Below are positions 46,193 through 53,732 of a DNA stretch of 64,000 bases, one piece after another. The position numbers were made by a program, and so were the translations under genes. The notes beneath the pieces were generated by a model, which saw only the letters and a program-made list of their open reading frames with translations, had not been told where the DNA came from and did not search any database. Numbering within the stretch: the stretch's first letter is position 1; every line of letters starts with the position of its first letter. Origin of the DNA: Terrimonas ginsenosidimutans (GTDB taxonomy: Bacteria; Bacteroidota; Bacteroidia; Chitinophagales; Chitinophagaceae); the NCBI RefSeq assembly GCF_022012415.1, contig NZ_JAKLTR010000003.1, forward strand, positions 1-64,000, in the 5' to 3' direction.

Positions 46193-46234
46193 TTTTAGAC
46201 AGGCCGAACAATAAACAAATCCGCCTGTGGGTGG

Positions 46235-46266
46235 CAAAGCTACTACAAAGTAATAGTAATATCAAA
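46235..46266 (-). promoter_or_regulatory. Promoter of the metH operon
   Basis: On the minus strand TTTG (46266-46263), a 20-nt spacer and TAGCTTTG (46242-46235): a full Bacteroidota consensus. The start would be near 46228. The region 46267-46425 shows no gene. Confidence 0.7.
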
Positions 46267-46425
46267 ATGCGTGATCGATGGCCGTTACCATATGTCTTAC
46301 CCATCAATCGCTCAGAGGAGCATGCGTGTCATCAAGCTGGTTTACAGCCTGCCGCATTTTACTGTATGAGCGCCCCTTCCTGCTTCAGCCGATCGTGCAT
46401 CGGGCATATGTCATCGGGAGAGACC

Positions 46426-47061
46426 TCACCTGCTCACGTACTTATCCACCGGCAGCCTGTTCTGCAGGCTTCTTGCCAGTGTCATTTCATCGGCGTATTC
46501 CAGCTCACCGCCGAAGGCAATGCCACGGGCGATGGTGGTAATGCGGAGCGGTGTAGCGTTCGCGGAAGGTGCGGTGCCCAGCTTTTTCTGAATGTAGTAA
46601 ATAGTGGTATCTCCCTGAATAGTAGGGTTTAAGGCAAAAATGAGTTCTGCGGTCTGCTCTTTTTCAATGCGATGTATCAGGGCTTCGATGGTAAGCTGGT
46701 CTGGTCCAATGCCATCGAGCGGGGAAATGACGCCACCCAGTACGTGATATACCCCATTAAACTGTTGTGTACTTTCGATCGCGATCACATCACGAATATT
46801 TTCTACGATGCAGATCATTTCGGACTTGCGCATGGAATTCGCACAAATGGAGCAGATATCTCCGTCTGCGACATTAAAGCATCGCTGGCAGAATTTGATC
46901 TCGCTTCGCATTCTCGACATTACTTCGCTGAAGTGGTGAACATCACCGGGATCCTGTTTCAATAAATGCAATACTAACCGGAGCGCTGTTTTTTTCCCAA
47001 TACCCGGCAGCTTCGCGAACTCATTAACAGCATTTTCCAATAGAGAAGAAGAGAATTGCAT
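46426..47061 (-). CDS. recR: Recombination protein RecR
   Basis: This 211-residue protein works with RecO/RecF to load RecA at gaps. A helix-hairpin-helix (KLPGIGKKTALRLVLHLL), a zinc finger (CQRC and CSIC) and the Toprim domain (ICIVENIRDVIAIE, then YHVLGGVISPLDGIGP) are all present. The ATG at 47061 lies 5 nt from TATCTTTG (minus strand, 47073-47066), a good -7 box, so the mRNA is nearly leaderless. A 40-residue upstream extension runs through repeat words and is rejected. Confidence 0.96.
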   Translation of the reverse strand: MQFSSSLLENAVNEFAKLPGIGKKTALRLVLHLLKQDPGDVHHFSEVMSRMRSEIKFCQRCFNVADGDICSICANSMRKSEMICIVENIRDVIAIESTQQFNGVYHVLGGVISPLDGIGPDQLTIEALIHRIEKEQTAELIFALNPTIQGDTTIYYIQKKLGTAPSANATPLRITTIARGIAFGGELEYADEMTLARSLQNRLPVDKYVSR

Positions 47062-47085
47062 CGTGCAAAGATACTGCTTATGGCT

Positions 47086-47176
47086 GTTCGATGGTTGATG
47101 TTCGATGGTTGAAGGGAATTTCCAAAGGCCCCTCTCTTTGCATTTATTTCGGACAACGGACATCGGACATCGATGG
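47086..47176. repeat. Two 7-nt word arrays upstream of recR
   Basis: 47086-47113 reads GTTCGAT, GGTTGAT, GTTCGAT, GGTTGAA. 47150-47176 reads CGGACAA, CGGACAT, CGGACAT, then CGATGG. Both are exact period-7 arrays of different words, 36 nt apart. Confidence 0.75.
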
Positions 47177-47196
47177 GCCATTCCTACTCACACGGA

Positions 47197-48669
47197 CTAT
47201 CTTCTTCCGCGCGGAGGTACCCCCGGCCGTCCAGGTACGCCCGCAGCTGGTGCAGGCGGAGCCAGTATGTCTATCTCGGCCTCATTCTCCCAGTTTGGTT
47301 TCACAACGATCTTCCGTTCAACTGGTTTTACGAGTTCTGGTTGAAGACGTTGGCCGAAGAATGATCCCGGATCCCATTTACCATTTTTGTTGCGGTCTTC
47401 AAGGATCCGAAGCGTATACTCACCGGGCATGAACAGGCTCTGAACGAAATTTACCGAAGTCAGCGGATACGAGCCTTTCAATTCGTTATTGACGAAGAAT
47501 AGTAGCACGGGGTTTTTGGCGAGGTCGAGGTTTCTGAACCGGAGGGCTAGCTTTCCATAGTCGGCTGTTTTCCGGGAGCTGAATTTAAGCGTATCGCCTT
47601 TCAACAATTGCTGCCCGAGTGTATCGGTGGCAAACTCTTTCTCGAAGACCAGGTTGTATTGTGTATTTTCTTTCCAGGGGTAACGAAGTGTCGCGATCTT
47701 TTTGGTTGAATCGAGCGACCAGTTAAAACCTGACAAAGGGGAAAAGGTACTATCGCTGGTGAAATGCACTTTCGTTGTATCCAGTTCCCGCAGCGGTGTT
47801 TCAAAGACCAGGCTGAAGTCTGTCAGGAGATCCTGCTTTCCTTCCTGAAGTCTGTTAGCCATTTTCAACCGCTTGTCACCTGGTTTGGGCTTGGCATTTC
47901 CTGATGAACCTGTTTTGGTAGCCTCCGTTTTGGGTAATGAATAAGCATAAAGTGTGACAGGCGCCTCGTGACGCCCCATAATGATAGCGGAGTCGGCAAA
48001 AGCAAACAGTGACTCGGGATTGGTATATGTATAGGAGCCTTCGCTTTTGATCGCATATAAATAGAATACACCGGGAGGCAGGTTCCGGAACCTGAAGCTG
48101 CCTGTATTATCCACACGGGTGATATACCTGGGCTTTTGATGGTATACTGCTGAATCATCAGCATTGCGGTGAAGCATTACGGTGAGCGTGGTATCAATGG
48201 CACCTGATTCCGCCAGTATTACTTTCCCCGAAAGCTGAAGAGAATCAAAATAGCTGCCTGTAGAAAAAACGTAGGTGTAGTTCTTCATGACATTTCCCTC
48301 ATTCACATCCTTGATCGAATTGCCGAAATTGATGGAATAGGTTGTATTAGGCTCAAGTGTATCGCGCAGTCTCACAGACATGGTGTTCAGCTTCCGCGTT
48401 ACATTTGGGGGACTGGACGGCATCGGCGACATGATCAGGTTCTGCTGCGCATTGTCGAGGTCGATATATTCGTCAAATACAAAATCGATCCGGTCCCGGT
48501 TGAACTGAGTGGAGGAGTCAACCGGCGTCACTCTTCTGATCACCGGAGGCAATGTATCTTTTGCCCCTCCCTGAGGCGGAACGATATTGGCACACCCGGG
48601 CCCCGTGACCGTGCCTGTGATCAGCACGAGTGCGAGGGCGGCGAGAGATAAAAAACTCCTGTAATTCAT
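47197..48669 (-). CDS. Lipoprotein with bacterial Ig-like (Big_5-type) domain
   Basis: This 490-residue protein has an N-terminal signal with Cys26 (TGPGC, an atypical lipobox) followed by ANIVPPQGGAKDTLPPVI, the usual opening of this Bacteroidota family. The Ig-like domain (about 40-145) includes SVRLRDTLEPNTTYSINFG. A carboxypeptidase-regulatory-like segment follows (about 150-240, GSFRFRNLPPGVFYLYAI), and the end has RILEDRNKNGKWDPG. The last 20 residues are Pro/Gly/Arg-rich. A surface structural role is likely; the specific function is unknown. Confidence 0.75.
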   Translation of the reverse strand: MNYRSFLSLAALALVLITGTVTGPGCANIVPPQGGAKDTLPPVIRRVTPVDSSTQFNRDRIDFVFDEYIDLDNAQQNLIMSPMPSSPPNVTRKLNTMSVRLRDTLEPNTTYSINFGNSIKDVNEGNVMKNYTYVFSTGSYFDSLQLSGKVILAESGAIDTTLTVMLHRNADDSAVYHQKPRYITRVDNTGSFRFRNLPPGVFYLYAIKSEGSYTYTNPESLFAFADSAIIMGRHEAPVTLYAYSLPKTEATKTGSSGNAKPKPGDKRLKMANRLQEGKQDLLTDFSLVFETPLRELDTTKVHFTSDSTFSPLSGFNWSLDSTKKIATLRYPWKENTQYNLVFEKEFATDTLGQQLLKGDTLKFSSRKTADYGKLALRFRNLDLAKNPVLLFFVNNELKGSYPLTSVNFVQSLFMPGEYTLRILEDRNKNGKWDPGSFFGQRLQPELVKPVERKIVVKPNWENEAEIDILAPPAPAAGVPGRPGVPPRGRR

Positions 48670-48676
48670 GCGGGTG

Positions 48677-48710
48677 CAAACTTACCCCGTTTGGAGGAAG
48701 AAAGTTCAAA
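48677..48710 (-). promoter_or_regulatory. Promoter of the Ig-like lipoprotein gene
   Basis: On the minus strand TTTG (48710-48707), a 22-nt spacer and TAAGTTTG (48684-48677), 7 nt before the ATG. The -33 element lies inside an 8-nt word array. Confidence 0.5.
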
Positions 48711-48735
48711 AGTTTGAAGGTTTAAGAGTTTGATA
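48704..48735. repeat. Single-arm array of four 8-nt GTTTAA-type words
   Basis: GTTCAAAA, GTTTGAAG, GTTTAAGA, GTTTGATA, exactly in register, with no facing arm. Confidence 0.75.
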
Positions 48736-48745
48736 GGATTCCCCG

Positions 48746-51700
48746 CTATTCCTCTTCTTCCACCTCGTGCAGTGCCACTGCCAGGCTATTCGTTTTCACA
48801 AAATTGCACCAATGGCAGTCTTCGCTTCCGCAACCCGTGTAAAAGTCGTGCTGCTGGATCTTTTGCCAGGTGTCCTCCACCTGCTTTGATACCAATTCTA
48901 TATCCGTAGGAGTGATCACGAGCTTTTCACGGCGGTAGTTCTTTTTCTTATCCGGCTCGATAAAATCGAACTCTGTGCTGGTCACCTTCCAGTCTTTTTG
49001 CTCATAGTTGTCGACAAGGATCTTGTAGAAAACAGCCTGTCGCCAGTAGTCGCCGCCATTTGGATCCTTTTCTGACGGACCCTTTAGTTTTGGCAGGGCT
49101 TTATCCGGATCACCGGTCTTATAATCCACGACATTCACTGATTTTCCTTCGAATTCCAGTTTATCGAGCTTCCCTTTCAGCGGAACGCCTCTAACCACCA
49201 CATTCCGGATATTTCTCTCAATCGCCACCACGCGGTTGAATTGAGTGATGTAGGTGTCATAATAATTCGTCAGCACCAGCTGGCCATATTCCATCCGGCG
49301 GTCAAATTGCTCCCGCGTAAAGCTCTCCCGGTGTCGGCGCATATACCATTCAAAGTCGGAGATGAATTCCTGCCGCGAAGGGAACCTGTCCTTATTGTCC
49401 TGCATTTTGCGGAATAACTGCTCCAAGGCATGGTGAACGGATGAACCGAATTCCGTTGCTTCATTCTTCGGCGAGGGAATGCGTACAAGGTTTTTAAAGT
49501 AAAACTCAAGCGGGCATTTCAGGTAGTTATTCAGTGCGGTAACGTTCATCACGAATTTCTCCAGCATATTGTTGATGAAATCGTGTTCTATTTTTTCAAT
49601 TTCAGGAGCTTGTTTTATGGTGAAATGGAGGGCTGCGAACTCAGCCAGTACATCTGTGTCAAGGAATACTTTTTCAACGGGCAGTTCGTGTTGTGCCTGT
49701 ATTTCCGCCAGGAACATGGATGGTTCAAGTTCTTTTCCATCGTTCTTGAATCGGCTGTAGGATAAAAACAAATGCTGCTCAGCTCTTGTCAATGCAACAT
49801 AGAAAAGCCGGCGAAGTTCTTCGCCCTCGTTGCCGCCCGTTGCTGTAGCCTGGTCGAATATGTTATCCGGCATTTTATATCCTCCACCGGGTTTTCTTTT
49901 CTTTTCCCAGGAAGAGGCGTTGCAGTTGGCGAGAAATACGTATTCGAACTCCAGGCCTTTCGAGCCATGCGCGGTCAACAGGTTGACCCCTTTTTCACTT
50001 CCGCTTACCTGGACCATGGGTAGCTTGATCTCTTCTTTTTCCATCAGGTCGATCAGTGTCACCAGGTGGTTCAGTGTCATTAACGGGGAACGATGTGTTT
50101 CTTCTTTGATAAAATCAAAGAAGCCGGTAAGCACCTGCAGCTGCCAGTGTTTGTCGGGAAGCTGCATGATCGTAGTCAGAACACCCGCTTCGCGGATCAC
50201 ATTCTCAAACAGGATCTGCAATGTTGTGTTGGAGACATCTGCAATAAGCTTTTCCACTACGGCAGATGCTTTTGACAATCCGGAATGCAATGGCGGAGTG
50301 AAAAGATCGCGCGCGGGCATCTTGACTTTCTCTGAAAGCAATTGACGGATGGAGGTTCGCGTTCCGGCGGAGCGTTTGTTTGCTACTTCCACGCTAAGCT
50401 TTGCTACTTCAATTGGAGGGATCCCGAACCAGTCAAAGTGGAGGATCTCAAAAAGCATTTCATCGCCACCATAAGAAATGTCATGTTCTGATGCAAGATA
50501 TCGCAATAGCAATACAAGCTTTTGTGCTAAAGGTAATTCGAGGATGTTGAGATGACGTTTACTGTATACCGGTATGTTAAGCAGTTTGAAATACTGAGCG
50601 AGATCTTCGCCATACCTGTTTTCTTTATATATGATCGCAATTCTGCCGGGCGCTATGCCCTGCGCGAGTAGTGCCTGCACCTGGCGGGTGATGCCGATCA
50701 TCTCCTGCTTTTGCGTTTCATATTCTTGTACGAGCGGAGAATGTATCAAGTGGCTGATCTTCGGGTTGCTTGACAAAAGGTCTTTGCTAAGCCCCTCGAT
50801 CTGTTTTACCAGTCGTTCGTCATTCCGGTTGATCAGCGTTTTGGAAATATCCAGGATCGGCTGTGTCGACCGATAGTTGGCTGTTAGCACAACGGTGCGA
50901 AGACTTTCCCGGTAGCTGTTGGCAAAATCAAGCATATTCGCAACGTTGGCTCCCTGGAAGCGATAGATACTCTGATCATCATCACCCACAACGAACACAT
51001 TTGGCGTATCCCAGTAACTGATCAGCAATTCGACCAGCCGGTTTTGCGTGCCGCTTGTATCCTGGAATTCGTCGACGAGGATATACTGGAAACGTTCCTG
51101 GTAGTTAATGAGCAGGTTATTATTTTCTTCAAATGCGCGGATCACCCAGTTGATCATATCATCAAAATCATACCGGTTACGCTTACGCATCAGCTTCTGG
51201 AAATTGTCAAATTCGTTGACAGCGGCCAGGAGTTTATCCATGCGCTCTTTTTCTTCATCAAGCTTATCTTTTTTAAGATCACCCGCGTTGAATTCTTTAT
51301 ACTTTCTTTTGTAAATAAATTCATCGCGTGTTGGCAGGTCTGCCAGGTAAGCGTCAATTTTTTGCTGAATGAATTCAGGTGTCCAGCCCTCACGTTTCAT
51401 TGTGCTGAAAAGAGATTGCAGGTTGTTCACTTCAAAATAAACATCGCCGCGATATCTTTTCAACGGGTGGTTTTTCGGAAAAGCATCGATCAGTTCTTTA
51501 AATAGCTGGATCTTTTCCAGGTCGGAAATGGGATCAAGCGCCGTCTTTTCAAACAGGGAAAGGTTCTCCTGGATGACATCGTTGCAGAATGCGTGGAAGG
51601 TGTAAATGTTCACCTTATATGCATCGGGCCCGATGAACTGCAACAGGCGTTTGCGCATGGCCACAACGCCGGCGTCAGTATAGGTAAGGCAAAGGATATT

Positions 51701-51886
51701 TTCCGGCTGCGAATCCGTTTCAAGTAATATTTTCCCGATCCGGCTGGCAAGGATCTGTGTTTTCCCGGTGCCGGGGCCGGCGATAACCATAACAGGTCCT
51801 TCTATAGTATCAACCGCTTTGCGTTGCTGCTCATTCAGCTGCGCATAGGCTTTATTGAATTGTTCGTAGAGTGAAGGTTGTGACAT
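48746..51886 (-). CDS. UvrD-type helicase fused to PD-(D/E)XK nuclease with Fe-S cysteines
   Basis: This 1046-residue protein is a superfamily 1 helicase. The Walker A is AGPGTGKTQ (about 36-44), then LCLTYTDAG, YILVDEFQDTSGTQ, VVGDDDQSIYRFQGA, LTANYRSTQ, LTAHGSKGLEFEYVFL and VALTRAEQHL. The C-terminal third is a RecB-type nuclease (KLDKLEFEGKSVNVVDYKTG). Four cysteines fit a 4Fe-4S staple: C791 (KCPLEFYF) and C1019, C1024, C1027 (CGSEDCHWC). The design is that of AdnB/AddB-like end-processing enzymes, combining both activities in one chain. The C terminus is acidic. Confidence 0.9.
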   Translation of the reverse strand: MSQPSLYEQFNKAYAQLNEQQRKAVDTIEGPVMVIAGPGTGKTQILASRIGKILLETDSQPENILCLTYTDAGVVAMRKRLLQFIGPDAYKVNIYTFHAFCNDVIQENLSLFEKTALDPISDLEKIQLFKELIDAFPKNHPLKRYRGDVYFEVNNLQSLFSTMKREGWTPEFIQQKIDAYLADLPTRDEFIYKRKYKEFNAGDLKKDKLDEEKERMDKLLAAVNEFDNFQKLMRKRNRYDFDDMINWVIRAFEENNNLLINYQERFQYILVDEFQDTSGTQNRLVELLISYWDTPNVFVVGDDDQSIYRFQGANVANMLDFANSYRESLRTVVLTANYRSTQPILDISKTLINRNDERLVKQIEGLSKDLLSSNPKISHLIHSPLVQEYETQKQEMIGITRQVQALLAQGIAPGRIAIIYKENRYGEDLAQYFKLLNIPVYSKRHLNILELPLAQKLVLLLRYLASEHDISYGGDEMLFEILHFDWFGIPPIEVAKLSVEVANKRSAGTRTSIRQLLSEKVKMPARDLFTPPLHSGLSKASAVVEKLIADVSNTTLQILFENVIREAGVLTTIMQLPDKHWQLQVLTGFFDFIKEETHRSPLMTLNHLVTLIDLMEKEEIKLPMVQVSGSEKGVNLLTAHGSKGLEFEYVFLANCNASSWEKKRKPGGGYKMPDNIFDQATATGGNEGEELRRLFYVALTRAEQHLFLSYSRFKNDGKELEPSMFLAEIQAQHELPVEKVFLDTDVLAEFAALHFTIKQAPEIEKIEHDFINNMLEKFVMNVTALNNYLKCPLEFYFKNLVRIPSPKNEATEFGSSVHHALEQLFRKMQDNKDRFPSRQEFISDFEWYMRRHRESFTREQFDRRMEYGQLVLTNYYDTYITQFNRVVAIERNIRNVVVRGVPLKGKLDKLEFEGKSVNVVDYKTGDPDKALPKLKGPSEKDPNGGDYWRQAVFYKILVDNYEQKDWKVTSTEFDFIEPDKKKNYRREKLVITPTDIELVSKQVEDTWQKIQQHDFYTGCGSEDCHWCNFVKTNSLAVALHEVEEEE

Positions 51887-51924
51887 GGGGATAAAGGTAG
51901 GAGGTTTTAGGGATGGGCGGAAAG

Positions 51925-51973
51925 GTTTGAGAGCTTTGGAAGTTTAACAGTTGAAAGGTCTGATAGTTCTGGC
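51925..51973. repeat. Degenerate 8-nt word array upstream of the helicase gene
   Basis: GTTTGAGA, GCTTTGGAA, GTTTAACA, GTTGAAAG, GTCTGATA, GTTCTGGC: about six units with drift, no facing arm. Confidence 0.5.
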
Positions 51974-52049
51974 TTGAACTATTTTAGGCCTTTAAGCGAT
52001 GCTTTCCGTTCATTCCAAAACTTTGTACGAAGTTTGATGTTTCAGAAGC

Positions 52050-52526
52050 ATGGCAGCACACGTAATCAAAACTGTACAAAAGATCCCGGCTCAGCTGGAC
52101 GAGCTCTGGGCATTTTTTTCTGATCCGGCAAACCTGATAAAGATCACCCCTCCGTCCATGGACTTCAGGGTCACGTCCGTTCACCATGGAAAAAGTATCT
52201 ATGCGGGGCAGGTTATCGAGTATAGGGTGAAACCTGTGGCGGGGATCTCTGTTTACTGGATGACGGAGATCACACATGTAAAGCACGGGGAATATTTTGT
52301 GGATGAACAGCGCAAGGGGCCGTATTCGCTCTGGCACCATCAGCATCATTTCAAGAAGATTGATGGAGGAGTGGAAATGACGGATATCGTGCATTACCGT
52401 ATTCCGTTTGGGATGATCGGTAGGTTGGCGGATAAGCTGTTTGTAAAAAAGAAGCTGCAGGGGATCTTTGATTACCGGAAGGAGATCATCGAAAAAACGT
52501 TTGGTGAGTGGAAGGATCCGCGGTAG
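52050..52526 (+). CDS. SRPBCC (START-like) ligand-binding protein
   Basis: This 158-residue protein begins HVIKTVQKIPAQLDELWAFFSDPANLIKITPPSM, the standard opening of SRPBCC/cyclase-dehydrase-like proteins. It continues with the hydrophobic pocket strands (VIEYRVKPVAGISVYWMTEI) and a C-terminal helix. The ligand is unknown; a lipid or polyketide-like molecule is typical for the fold. It is divergent from the helicase gene and converges with the WYL regulator. Confidence 0.85.
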   Translation: MAAHVIKTVQKIPAQLDELWAFFSDPANLIKITPPSMDFRVTSVHHGKSIYAGQVIEYRVKPVAGISVYWMTEITHVKHGEYFVDEQRKGPYSLWHHQHHFKKIDGGVEMTDIVHYRIPFGMIGRLADKLFVKKKLQGIFDYRKEIIEKTFGEWKDPR

Positions 52527-52619
52527 AAATAATGCCAAGATCGAAAGGAACGGAAAAAGTTTTATTTTTTGATGACTGATTTCTTTGCGCTCTTCGCGTA
52601 ACACTTTACCACCCCTCAT

Positions 52620-53567
52620 TTATTTCAAACTCTCCAGGATCGCTTTGGCGCTTTCCTTTACCTTCTCTTTTAATTTTACCGGCTGTATGATCTCCGCATA
52701 ATTTCCGAAAGTAAGATACCAGTGCGCAAAGCCGCTGAGTGAAGCGGTCAGAAAGGTCATTTCTATTTTATCTCCTACTTCTTTTTGGGATACAAAGCCG
52801 CTGTAATATTTCTGATCTTCCAGGTAAGGCAATGTTTTTTTATCTACTCTGATGATAACCTGCGTCAGGTCCATTTCACGCATCCATTCTTTCATGTAAG
52901 CCTTGAGCGTAGGATGCGCTTTGTCAAACAGCTGATCCGTTTCCCTTATATCTTTCATGCGGTCGAGGCGAAAATCACGGTAATCTTTCCGCAGGCGGCA
53001 ATATGCGATGAGGTGCCAGTATCCGTCGAGGTAAAATACGCCGACCGGCTCTACCATACGGTCTGTTTTTTCCTGGCTGTGCTGGGCGAAGTATTTGATA
53101 GAGATCACATTCTTTCCCGCAATGCTCTTTAAAATGGTCTGGATCGGGTTTACCTCGAAGGTAGCATGCCTGTTCCGGCGGCTTCTATACACCTGAATAT
53201 GTTCATCAAGATTTTCCAGGAAGTCCTTTTCCGTCCCTCTCAATACGGCGCGGATCTTATACATTGCCGATTTATAACTTTCATCCGTGGAAGAATCCGC
53301 CAGTTTTTCGATCAGTTTTTCTGCAGTAAGAAAGGCGGTGGCTTCTTCCCTCGTAAACATCACTGGAGGCAAACGATAGCCATCCATGATCGAATAACCC
53401 ACACCTGCTTCACCAAGTACCGGTATACCGGCTTCTTCGAGTGTTTTCACATCACGGTAAACAGTGCGTAAACTGATATTAAAGCGTTCCGCGATATCCT
53501 GTGCCTTTACCACTTTGCGTGATTGAAGCTGGATGAGGATGGCTGTTACCCGGTCAATGCGATTCAA
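52620..53567 (-). CDS. WYL-domain (YafY-type) transcriptional regulator, TTG start
   Basis: This 315-residue protein has an N-terminal helix-turn-helix (QSRKVVKAQDIAERFNISLRT split as KAQDIAERFNISLRTVYRD) and a WYL-type ligand domain in the second half (VGVFYLDGYWHLIAYCRLRKDYRDFRLDRM). The family nearly always begins NRID at this point, so the start codon is TTG at 53567; the next in-frame ATG is about 60 codons inside the domain. WYL regulators sense nucleotides or nucleic acid and often control stress or defence genes. No target is evident nearby. Confidence 0.9.
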   Translation of the reverse strand: MNRIDRVTAILIQLQSRKVVKAQDIAERFNISLRTVYRDVKTLEEAGIPVLGEAGVGYSIMDGYRLPPVMFTREEATAFLTAEKLIEKLADSSTDESYKSAMYKIRAVLRGTEKDFLENLDEHIQVYRSRRNRHATFEVNPIQTILKSIAGKNVISIKYFAQHSQEKTDRMVEPVGVFYLDGYWHLIAYCRLRKDYRDFRLDRMKDIRETDQLFDKAHPTLKAYMKEWMREMDLTQVIIRVDKKTLPYLEDQKYYSGFVSQKEVGDKIEMTFLTASLSGFAHWYLTFGNYAEIIQPVKLKEKVKESAKAILESLK

Positions 53568-53616
53568 GGGATGAAGTTTTGAGGAACGTAAAAGTAAGCA
53601 GTTTATAAGGTTCCCC

Positions 53617-53723
53617 GTTTAAAAGTTTAAGGGTTTAATAGTTGCTGGAACGGCAATAAAGGAATGACTCCTGAATTGCAACACTACCAACTATTAAACC
53701 CTTGAACCCTTAAACTTTTAAAC
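53617..53723. repeat. Inverted 8-nt word array with arms differing by one unit
   Basis: Arm 1 (53617-53644) is GTTTAAAA, GTTTAAGG, GTTTAATA, GTTG. Arm 2 (53688-53723, reverse complement) is identical except for one extra unit GTTCAAGG. The 43-nt middle is unrelated. It lies between two minus-strand genes. Confidence 0.85.
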
Positions 53724-53732
53724 CTGATCACC

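Noticed and set aside
46056-46230. SAM-I, SAM-II or cobalamin riboswitch upstream of metH
   Set aside because: I looked for the conserved boxes by eye and could not place them, so I list only an unassigned structured leader.
53617-53723. CRISPR-like repeat array
   Set aside because: Units are 8 nt with no spacers of constant length, arms are inverted, and no cas genes are in the window.
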